A stretch of DNA of 64,000 nucleotides, taken from Coriaria nepalensis (lineage: Eukaryota; Streptophyta; Magnoliopsida; Cucurbitales; Coriariaceae). This document shows, piece by piece, positions 11,850 to 21,640 of the stretch. A program made the position numbers and the translations under genes. The stretch is from positions 30,957,209 to 31,021,208 of the forward strand of contig CP114482.1 in NCBI GenBank assembly GCA_027186245.1, written 5' to 3'. The notes under the pieces were generated by a model. That model was not told the origin of the DNA. It saw nothing but the letters and a program-made list of their open reading frames with translations, and searched no databases. Every line of letters starts with the position of its first letter. Position 1 is the stretch's first letter.

Positions 11850-12945
11850 CTCATTCCAACTAATTTAGATGATCCTCGACCAATTTATATTGGTAGTGTT
11901 ATGTTTGTATGTATGCAAAGTGAATTGATAAAATTATTAACGGCTTACTCTAATAGTTTTCTTGGGACTATCACAAAATGCACTGTCTCCATCGATCATT
12001 GTTTGAACTTCGATTACCAATCAAGATCAGGTATAAGCCTTTCCAATAACCACCTTAACAAATGTCTACCAAGGTAATGTTGAAAGTAATGGAAGAACTA
12101 GAATGGCTACATAAGGCCGGCACGAACTTCATGGTATTCTAAGATGATGTCAAACATCGTTCCCATTGTAAAAAGAATGACAAGCTAAGGATATGGTTAG
12201 ACTTTCGGAACATATATCTAGCAACCCCTAAGGATGAATATTAGACAAGATGTTTTAGAAAAATTTGGAGTTGATTGGATCAACTAGAGTCGATTAGATT
12301 GACCGGATTCAATTAGCTAAATTGGAGTGGCATTAGATTGACTAGAGCTTATTAGAACAATTTTATTAACGCTAAGAAAAATGATGAATATCCTATGCAT
12401 TTTGCCAATTTACTACTTGATGGAGCAGTCAGGCATGAACTCCTATCATTCATTGACAGATACTCCAGATACAATCAAATCTTCATAGCCAAAGAAGAAG
12501 TCCATAAGATTGCATTATGATGTCCCACTGCAACACGCGTATTCAAATGGGTAAATGCCTCTCGGACTAAAAAAATATCGGGGCAACTTATTAAAGGGAT
12601 ATGAATGCTATCTTCCATAATTTGCTCGACATCATCATAGAAGTCTATATTGACGATGTGGTGGTAAAATCTATTAAATCAACCAATCACTTAGCCAATC
12701 TGAAAAAGACATTAGATCATATGCTTCTTCACAAGTTGAAGATGAATTTGATAAAATGTTCTTTTGGCTTTTCAGCCGAGAATTTCCTCGGGTTTCTAAT
12801 CCACCAAATAGGCATTGAGTTCAACCAACAGAAGACCAAAGCCATCATTGAAGCCCATTGGCCAAATAATCTTCTTAGAAAGGCTTATACAAATCCAACC
12901 AGAAAAACCAAGGTGATCAGTTTGCTGCTAAAGTTGAAGTAGGAG
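11850..12945 (+). pseudogene. Reverse transcriptase remnant of element B with a 150-bp insertion
   Basis: The best-preserved part is 12601-12942, reading MNAIFHNLLDIIIEVYIDDVV with the catalytic YIDD, then HKLKMNLIKCSFGF and GFLIHQIGIEF. Upstream, the ATPKDEY block (about 12220-12240) is separated from its continuation (NDEYPM, 12380-12398) by about 150 bp of unrelated sequence bounded by related CTAAG...GATGAATA strings at 12228-12240 and 12372-12390. Stops and frameshifts make it inactive. Confidence 0.65.
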
Positions 12946-12999
12946 GATGAGTTTGTCTGGCTTCCCAATCATCGAGGAGGTTGACATCATTAAATAATA

Positions 13000-14930
13000 T
13001 CTAGCAAGTTTGCCAATACTCACCCCAGCCATTGGAGACCCACTAATGAAATGTATTAAGTTCTATGTTTTAGCGACCGCTGAATCAATCGGATACCTCC
13101 TGGCTCAAGTGAAATGACATAAAGAACAAGTAAGATATTTACTACCTTAGTCGAGTGTTGACTCTCATCAAGGTATGATATACTTATACAAATTTGTGCC
13201 TAGCTCTGTATTTTTTCATTACGAAACTTATGCACAGCCCACTAAATATTCAAGTGCTTGTGATAGCCCAAATTGATCTTGGAACAGTTATGCAAATGGG
13301 CCTTAGCATTGGCCGAGTTCAGCCTACAGTATATACCTCAGAAATTAGTCAAGGGACAAGCGTTGGCTTATTTCTTGGCTAACTACCCCTCCAAGCTTTT
13401 TCCAAACGACTACAATGACATATTTAAGGCATTAAACGTCACATGATCTGTCTAGGAATTTTTCTTTAACTTATCTAGTACCCAACAGATGACATGACCT
13501 AGGATCTCTAGTAAGTCGCCAGAAGGCAAAAATAGTACATGGTTTATCCAATTCAATTTTCCTTGCACAATTAATAAGGCTTAGTACAAACCTTGATTAT
13601 ATGCTTGGAAATTTTACTAGAGCTTAGTGCTTCCACATAACAATCTTCGGTGATTTCCAATTAGTAGTCAAGTAGATATATGGAGTTTGCAAGTACACCA
13701 ATCCTGGATTAACAAGATACTTCGCCATAGCCATTCAGATTAGTGACGAATTTGAAGAGTGAGTTTTAAACCACGTCTCTCAATCTTTCACTGCCAAGTG
13801 CCAAGGCCAATTGTATGGCTCAATTAGCATTTGGCTTAAATACTGTAAGGATCTTTTAGAACAGTTACCATTTATAAGCAGAATCATCCGATTCCTCCTT
13901 CTAAGTAGATCAAAATTTCAATATTCAATACGGAGAATCTAAAGGCAGGTGATTAACGATCATCCCTCCTCCAATATGTTCAGAGTCTGAATGGGGTCTT
14001 CCTTGTTAAACTCATTCGACTAGCCCTTAATTATATGTTTCGACGAGGGCATGATGACCTACTTCTCAGATCCTTGGATTTATCGAGCGTATGGGGACCA
14101 CAATGGAGGTTCATCATAGAATTTGAGATCCCACCACATGGACAAAACATCTGCTAGCTAATTAGCCAGAAAGGCTTTTATTGACTAACCATCTTAAGAG
14201 ACTACATCAGATACTTTAAGCAATGTAGGAGCTATCAAAGATGTGAACAATCCAAAAGCAGCCTCTCTGGAAATGCAACCGATCATAAAGCCTTGACCGT
14301 TTAGAGGTTAGGCTATTGATGTGATGGATCAAATATATCCAAGGTCAAGTAGGCATCATACACAAATCCTAGTGGTAACAAATTATTTAACCAAATGGGT
14401 TGAAGTTGTACCACTGAAGAGATTAACCCAGTTTAAGGCTATAGAATTCTACAAAAACAAATGATCATTTATACATTCGGGTTCCTAGAGACCATTACTA
14501 CCGATAATGCCTCCACCTTCACTAGCGGCCTAGTGGCTGCATTTGTTGAAGAACACGGCTTCAAATTACTTCAACTCCTTACTATGCTAAAGCTAATGGC
14601 TAGGCTGAGGCAACCAATAAGGTGGTGATCATCCTAATTAAAAAGATGATCAAAGGGTCGAAGATAATGAATGGTATGACCTCCTAGGACCAACCATATG
14701 AGTTTGTAGAATGACACATAAGACATGTACCTTTACTACTCCATACCCTTTAGTATGTGGTAATGATGTTGTTGTACCTATGGAAATTAACAGAAATCCC
14801 TAACGATTTCCAAGGAAAAATTATTAGACTCCTCCCAAATATTTTGAATCAATGCATATTGAGTTGGAAATTTTAGGAGAAAGATTGGATACTTTGGACG
14901 CTTTAACGGGTCACAAAAATAGCTTTCAAG
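13000..14930 (+). pseudogene. RNase H and integrase remnants of element B
   Basis: RNase H traces lie at about 13040-13860 (for example QGTSVGLFLG and the ALITRLEI-like region). Integrase follows: the zinc-binding remnant near 14215-14250, the core at about 14370-14560 with VTNYLTKWVE and ITTDNAST, and C-terminal traces to about 14910. Domain order and phrasing match element A at 5680-7600. The code is heavily interrupted. Confidence 0.5.
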
Positions 14931-15725
14931 CTAAGTAAGAAGGTACTTTGACCAATTCCAAGGGCTTCCTAGTAGATCAGAGAAACATTTAGTAAAGAGA
15001 AAAGTTTGTTTGACTAATTTCAATTGCATTCCATCAGGATAGGCATTTTTCAAAGACTAAATGGCAAAATCGGAACCTAAAGTGGGATTTTTCAGAAGTT
15101 TATTGCCTTGCCAATTAAGTAAACTTGGCCACCAAGTGTATTTGCTTGGTCTTCAAGCATTAGAGGCCCTATTTTCTTTATAAATAGTGCCCTCCACCAA
15201 AAAGAAAAAACACGACCAAGAACCCATAAGAAACCAATTCTATTCGCCTCAATAACATCCTCTCTCCTTGAATAATGATAAGGAACATGCAAGAAACTGG
15301 TTTTACTCGCTTCAACCTATACAAAACCGTTCAATATCTTTTAGTTCAATCATACCTCCAGTATCATCCGGCACAAAATCGGTCGGTGTCTCTATCACTT
15401 TGTAAGCTCTAGCTTACATGATTAGAGTTGATCTTTCATTCAATGTTCAATATCAATTTCATCCTATGAGCTATCATTTATATATTTTTACCATTACAGC
15501 TTTGTAGATCTAGTATCAAAGAATCTGAAATCCTTTAGTCTTTTATTCGTTTCAATCACCTTTACTCTCATATAGTCATATTACTTTCCATTTACAATCT
15601 TTCCTTTAAATTTCTCATTCTTTACATTATCTCCATTTACACGCTTTTCTTAGGAGTAATTCTAACTTAATTCGAAGTATTTTTATACTTTTGGCATGTC
15701 TGTACTTAACACTAGCACATTAGCA
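14930..15725 (+). repeat. 3' LTR of element B (limits approximate)
   Basis: After integrase comes a non-coding block with a good TATA box (TTCTTTATAAATAGTG, about 15174-15189). A T-rich R/U5-like tract (15480-15720) then ends near a GGCATGTCTGTAC phrase, resembling the corresponding part of the LTR of element A (1240-1600). The U3 side and the exact termini could not be fixed. Confidence 0.4.
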
Positions 15726-15799
15726 TGTGCTCACTGGAACAAATTGATAACTCGCAAATATTTCTATCATCAGTTAGCCACCCTGTGTCGACTGGCGTG

Positions 15800-16200
15800 A
15801 TCCGAGAAATTTCTTTTGCATCATCTATGGCCCTTCTTGAATGACCAATAATAAGCTCCCTTATTGGAATGAGGGAACTCATCGGTCGAGGTGAGAAGAC
15901 CTACTCTTAGCTTGGTACCCTGAATCGATAACCAAGTAATAGTGGCCACATTCAAAGTGATGATCATCATTGGCCCTCAATGAAAGGCAAAATAGTTGTA
16001 AGAAGGAGACCAAAATTCCATGGCCAAAAGAAAAACAGCAAAGTCATAAATTATGGGAAGCCTGGTCGAATCTTTAAATTCGGCTAACTCATCCAATTGC
16101 CACCTAGGTAAATAAATTTGCTTGAGGTTTTTCAATCTACCACGGCCAATGATTAAGAGCCAGGCTTGGCGAACTCCTAAAAAGTGAAATTGTCTTGATA
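15800..16200 (+). pseudogene. Plus-strand copia gag fragment with zinc-knuckle remnant
   Basis: The plus frame reads LIGMRELIGRGEKTYS, then KFHGQKKNSKVINYGKPGRIFKFG. The latter resembles the basic linker and CCHC knuckle of copia gag with its cysteines lost (NYGKPGR.FK where CFVCGKPGH is usual). It abuts, head to head, the minus-strand copia integrase at 16240. This is a weak call from a short segment. Confidence 0.35.
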
Positions 16201-16239
16201 GTCCAATCTATTACTTCGATCTCGAAAGGGAACCGGCTA

Positions 16240-16795
16240 TAAAAAGGGAAAATTCCCTAATGAGGAATACTATTCCTATCATTACGAACCGCTTGTGTAC
16301 TCTGAGGTATCACAACATCCTAATTTGGAGATACCTCAGCCGAAACTAGTTAGGTAACATGATCATCAATCCAAATGTCATTTTGTGTATCTTAAACTTC
16401 ATCAAGTTCAATCTTCCTCCCACTATTCCATTTAGAAAGTAATTCTTTCTCTAAGAAGACATTGTGGTTATCAACAAACACTTTATGTTTAGTGGGATGA
16501 TAAAAGTAATATCCCAAAGTTTTCTTTTGATATTCCATGAAATAATATTTTTTGGATCACGCCTCCAACTTTTCTACTTCTTGCTTCTTCAGATAAGTAG
16601 GGCAGCCCCATACGTGAATATGTGTAAAGCCTGCCCTTTTTCCTTTCCATATCTCATGTGGTGTCGAAGAAACATATTTTGAATGTATCACGTTAATTAT
16701 ATAAGCAAAGGTTTCTAGGATCTATCCCCAGAATGACAGAGGTAGATCAGTAAAGCTCATCATGGCATTGTCTCACTTATTAAGCTTTGAGGGTC
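16240..16795 (-). pseudogene. Copia integrase C-terminal fragment
   Basis: Reading on the minus strand from 16770: MMSFTDLPLSFWG, then SKYVSSTPHEIWKGKRAGF, then HVWGCPTYLKK, then GYYFYHPTKHKVFVDNHNVF and LEKELL. This is the well-known C-terminal half of plant Ty1/copia integrase leading into RT, with few stops. No RT follows below 16240, so the element is truncated there. It joins gag directly at about 16800. Confidence 0.8.
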
Positions 16796-16799
16796 CCTT

Positions 16800-17420
16800 T
16801 CTTGCCTCACTTATTAAGCTTGGCATTGTCCTTCCTTCTAGAAGAATCTCCCATAAGTAACACGAGTTTATCCTTCTTGATGGATTTCTCAATTATTTGC
16901 AGCATATTATGCAAATCATATAACTCGGTTTCCATTTTGTTCATGTGGAATTTGAGCACAGATGGTGAGAATGAATTAGGAAGATATTCTAGCACCAAGT
17001 TATTGATCATCTTAGAATCCATAACAAGTCTGAGATTCTCAAATTTTTCAATGTAGGTTATCATTTTTAGCACATATTCACTAACATAGGTGCCCTTAAC
17101 CATCTTCATCTAAAATAATGCCTTAGATATCTCATAGCACTTATTTCAAGTATCCTCATCGTAAATAGATTTAAGGTTATTGATAACCTCACGAGCATGG
17201 AACTTTTCATAATGCTTTTGGAGCTCGTTACTCATAGATGCAAGTATGATACACTACACCTCGTTATCTTACTCCATCCACTTATTCCATGCAACCATTT
17301 TTTCGAGATCCGATCCCTCAAGCAAGACTTCCATGACTTGCTAATTCTATACATCAGACAAATTGGCTCCAACTAATTTATCTTGTTCAATAATCAATTT
17401 CAAGTTGTTAGGAATTGCAA
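16800..17420 (-). pseudogene. Copia gag (UBN2/Retrotran_gag_2-type) fragment
   Basis: The open part 16807-17109 on the minus strand encodes 100 residues with SEYVLKMITYIEKFENL, LVLEYLPNSFSPSVLKFHMN and the KDKLVLLMG end of copia gag. Higher coordinates continue upstream with ASMSNELQKHYEKFHAREV and NNLKSIYDED, to about 17420 (NNLKLIIEQDKLVGAN). Only a few stops break it. The zinc knuckle, protease and first half of integrase that should follow are missing. Instead the integrase C-terminal half begins within about 20 bp. Confidence 0.8.
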
Positions 17421-18830
17421 ACTACAAAACACATAGAAATAAAATACAACAACATAAGCAAACATACACAAAATACTAGCTACAAAAACTTAAAAGTCAC
17501 ATAAAAGTTTTAGTATCTCCCACTATTTATTTTGAAATATATTCACCTCCTTTATATAAGACGAGAAAACAATTTTCTTAGTGGGAAAAGGATCCAATAA
17601 CCTTTTTAAAATGGAAGTTGTCCATAACCAATCATAATAAAATGAAAGATAGCAAACACCTTTATAATTACATCTCTTGTAATTCCTTTGTCTCACCTCT
17701 AAGCAAATATAATCTCACATGTTTGGAGGAAATTATATTTCTTTAGTTGAGTTTTACGCAATGATAATATTCAAGCATACTTACACAAATATTAGTCCTT
17801 AAGTGTATGTGTCCTTCCTATATCCATGGAACTATCACATATATTATAATATTTGGAAGGTAAGCTATGAAATAATTTTAAAACCAATTTCAGCTTAATA
17901 TAATCAAGGGAAGGATATTAGTAAATAGTCTAATCATAACAAACATATATATATCATTTTCTATCTCATACTCTTTAAATATGATGTTATAACATATTTA
18001 ACTAAGTATATATATCATGATGCATGTACATTTAACACTTTAAATTACAAACATCTAATGCATGAACGTGTTAAAATAATTTTAATTATTCATACATTAT
18101 TTATTGTTTTATCTCTTAATGCATGTTCATAGAATTCAAACCAATCAACTCTTGTTTAGCTCATTTTAATCATTCATTAACACAAGTAAATAATCATAAT
18201 TTATTTTTTTGAACTCTTTAAGGATTCTTGCCAAAAGCATCAACTTTCCAAATTCGGAAAATTTCCTAATCGGGTCATTTCAAAATGATTTTTATTATTT
18301 TAGAAATTGTACTCTTTTAGATCGTCTTTTAAACTTAAGAAAACTTGCAAAAATAATTTTCCAATTGAATTTACTAAAAACTATTTAAGGTAATTATAAT
18401 TTTCCAAGTTTTATAAATACAAAATATACATAAACAATTTATATAATCATGCATTATCATCAAACATGTATCTATCATATTATTTAATTAAAATCAATTA
18501 ATTTAAGGGATTAGTTTTTAGGAACGTAATAAAAAATGAAACCTAATTCAATTATGTGTTTTCCATGATGACAATCACTACCACCTAGTGATGCAGCAGC
18601 CCATGGGGAGCTGCCATGCACGACCAGGCACTGCTGTTCAGCTGCCTCGCGGTAACTACTGTATGTGGTAGTCTACCATGCGGTGCCTAGCGCCATCGCC
18701 CAGTAGCTGCCGCACAGGGTGCCGTTCTGCAGCAATGTCGCTGCCATTCTAAGTGATGGAGTGGCTATCCCGAACATCAACCTGTTAAACGCATCAAAAT
18801 ATAAAACTACTATACTTTCTAGTATGACCT
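17421..18830 (-). other. 5' leader of the copia element, very AT-rich with one GC-rich patch
   Basis: This stretch lies between the primer site at 18831-18845 and gag, and has no open frame of note. Most is extremely AT-rich. A sharp exception at about 18570-18775 is GC-rich and full of GCAGC/GCTGCC/CCATG phrases. A long untranslated leader with such a patch is compatible with a copia element, but I have no second copy here to compare. Confidence 0.45.
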
Positions 18831-18845
18831 AGTCTCTAATACCTT
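18831..18845 (-). other. tRNA-Met-type primer-binding site of the copia element
   Basis: On the minus strand the sequence reads CTAACA at the LTR end followed by AAGGTATTAGAGACT. The conserved primer site of plant copia elements is TGGTATCAGAGC, complementary to the 3' end of initiator tRNA-Met. Position, strand and spacing to gag agree with the copia element at 16240-17420. Confidence 0.6.
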
Positions 18846-20210
18846 TGTTAGGAAACAAATTCACACATATAATGGAATAAATGCAATGAAAGAAATATTT
18901 AAAATTTTATTTGAATCATACCATGGTTTGTATAGTTTCTATTCAGAGCGATCATACAATGATTATTTTCCATCTATTTTACAAAAAGTACAGTAAATCT
19001 CACCAATATTAAATCAATGCTTAGGGAAAGGGAATACATTTTTTCATTTACAAAACTTTTCATGAATAAGACGGGGAGGCATCCACATGTTCGCCCTCTA
19101 ACTGTTATCCATACGATTCGTTTCACACGGTTAACTTTCCTACTTAAAATCTCAACACATGAGATAATAAGCTCGGGGAAAATGAGAAAAAAATGACTAT
19201 TTTTCTCTTTTTGATTTTCAGCCAAGGAAAGAGGGAGCATTTTTCTAAAGTCCCACTATATGCCTTATATTTATAGACAAATGCTAGGTCATACTTTTCT
19301 AATCTCATTAGGAATCCTAGTTGCCTTAAAACAAAAAATTGAGATGGGCTAAAACCCATTCAATAGTCGGACACCCTTGGATTATAACCATGAGTTATTT
19401 AGTCAACCATTTCATTAATTTTGACCCATGAAAATCTAATTAATAATCTGACCCATTAACCCTTTATTGTCTGATTATTAATTACAAACCTTTAGAACTT
19501 TTTTATAATTTCCAATTATTTCAATGCCACACTTAGTTGTGATAGCAGAGTTTCCTTAAATTAAATTAATAAATTAATAATCACAATTTTTGCCCTTATG
19601 GTCAAACTATATGTCAAATTACCATTTTACTCATAAAATTATTTTGGTCCATTTTTTCCTTTTTACATCACCTCCACAAGAGGATTTCATAAACACTTTT
19701 TATGATTTTATTTAATTCAAAATTAAATTCATTTCATTTAAAACAACCCTTTATAATTAAATAGTTAACTTAATACTCTCATGATTAATAAACTTTGAGC
19801 CTCCAAGTCAAAAATGACTTCTAGCAGAGTGTCAAAACTACTTGGAAGATGAGAAGTACCATCTTCTGAAAGAACCGGTTTGTGACCATTGTATACTTAC
19901 AATAACATTCCTTGCATCTTGCCAATATCCCGATTCATCCTAGGGCATGGTTTAACTGTTAAACCCTAATAGACAAATCATATAGACCATCATACCTTTG
20001 TCGAACATCGACAATGGATTTATAGAAACTTCTTTCAAACCATACTACTTTGCAAAGATTCCTTGTTTAATACAGTATATAATCCATGAGACCTTATTCT
20101 AAATACGGAAGCGATGGATTCCCTCTTGACCACTCATAATCCTTCTTGCACAATATTTTATACCTAACTATTCATCTTATGTTCACCAATGGCTAGGGCT
20201 AATAAGGATA
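18846..20210 (-). repeat. 5' LTR of the copia element (upstream limit uncertain)
   Basis: The LTR is placed by its end (TTTCCTAACA on the minus strand, at 18846-18855) next to the primer site. It contains T/C-rich and A/T-rich tracts, and short minus-strand frames at 18974-19359 that look like chance ORFs. The upstream limit is blurred because sequence from about 20011 onward belongs to the threefold tandem repeat, which seems to include LTR-derived sequence. No matching 3' LTR was found below 16240. Confidence 0.4.
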
Positions 20211-21640
20211 ATAATGCAATGAAAATATTATTGTTACTATACACTGTACAACACAAAAACGATGAGGTGGAGGGATTTACCAACTCACCTTTTCTCTCTC
20301 CCCATATAAGATAAGTATGAGAAGATATTAAATTGGGTTGTTAATAGAAACCATATACGTATCAAATAATTAACCCTGAAGTCATCTTTTCTAGCTATGA
20401 CTTCATACAGGACGAACGCAATCCATTAGCATCATTGATCAGAAATCCCAACCCTTCTCAGCCTTGAGAAAATTCAAGCAAAAACCAAAAGAATCCCTTC
20501 CTTCCTCCATAACAAACATCAGTGAAGGTGAAGAGAAGAATTCGCACGCTCACAGACAATGGATTTATAGAAACTTCTTTCAAACTATACTACTTTGCAA
20601 AGATTCCTTCTTTAATAAAGTATATAATCCATGAGACCTTATTCCAAATATGGAAGCGATGGATTCCTTCTTGACCACTCATAATCCTTCTTGCAAAATA
20701 TTTTATACCCAACTATTCATCTTATGTTCACCAATGGCTAGGCTAATAAGGATAATAATGCAATGAAAATATTATTGTTACTATACACTGTACAACATAA
20801 AAACGATGAGGTGAAGGGATTCACTAACTCACCTTTTCTCTCTCCCCGTATAAGATAAATATGAGAACATATTAAATTGGGTTGTCAATAGAAACCATAC
20901 ACGTATCAAATAATTAACCCTGAAGTCATCTTCTCTAGCTATGACTTCGTATAGGACGAACGCAATCGATTAGCGTCACTGATCAGAAATCCCAAGCCTC
21001 CTCAGCCTTGAGAAAATTCAAGTAAAAACCAAAAGAATCCCTTCCTTCCTCCATAACAAACATCAGTGAAGGTGAAGAGAAGAATTTGCATGCTCACAGA
21101 TAATGGATTTATTGAAACTTCTTTCAAATCATACTTTGCAAAGATTCCTTGTTCAATAAAGTATATAATCCATGAGACCTTATTCCAAATACGGAAACGA
21201 TAGATTCCCTCTTGATCACTCATAATCCTTCTTGCACAATATTTTATACCTAACTATTCATCTTATGTTCACTAATGGCTAGGGCTAATAAGGATAATAA
21301 TGTAATGAAAATATTATTGTTACTATACACTGTACAACACAAAAATGATGAGGTGGAGGGATTCATCAGCTCACCTTTTCTCTCTCCCCATATAAGATAA
21401 GCATGAGAAGATATTAAATTGGGTTGTCAATAGAAACCATACACGTATCAAATATTTAACCCTGAAGTCGTCTTCTCTAGCTCTAACTTCATATAGGACG
21501 AACGCAATCCATTAGCATCACTGATCAGAAATCCCAACCCTCCTCATCCTTGAGAAAATTTCAGCAAAAACCAAAAGAATCCCTTCCTTCCTCCATAACA
21601 AATATTAGTGAAGGCAAAGGGAAGAATTCGCAGGCTCAAA
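20011..21640. repeat. Threefold tandem repeat, unit about 545 bp
   Basis: Three successive copies start at 20011, 20556 and 21100 (each with ACAATGGATTTAT or ATAATGGATTTAT). All contain the same ordered landmarks: CCATGAGACCTTATTC, CACTCATAATCCTTCTTGC, TATTATTGTTACTATACACTG, CTCACCTTTTCTCTCTCCCC, GAAGTCATCTTCTCTAGCT and CCCTTCCTTCCTCCATAAC. Copies differ only by scattered substitutions and small indels, so the amplification is much younger than the surrounding decay. The last third of each unit resembles the region just upstream of the transcribed part of the F-family LTR. The first part resembles minus-strand copia LTR. The unit may therefore span a junction between two elements. Confidence 0.9.

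Larger units (their letters stand above)
11340..14930 (+). mobile_element. Element B: 5'-truncated Tat-lineage gypsy retrotransposon
   Basis: The element begins abruptly inside protease (about 11340; compare element A at 4160) and runs in the plus direction through linker, RT, RNase H and integrase to a 3' LTR. gag and the 5' LTR are absent. The linker at 11506-11691 (LLFWNRDNVETVQAEAKPF) is a clear relative of that in A. B is somewhat better preserved than A but still has many stops. The two parallel copies suggest two independent old insertions or a larger duplication. Confidence 0.65.

Noticed and set aside
20011..21640. CRISPR-like or centromeric satellite array
   Set aside because: Units are about 545 bp, only three copies, no spacer structure, and the sequence is LTR-like; CRISPR arrays do not occur in plant nuclear DNA.
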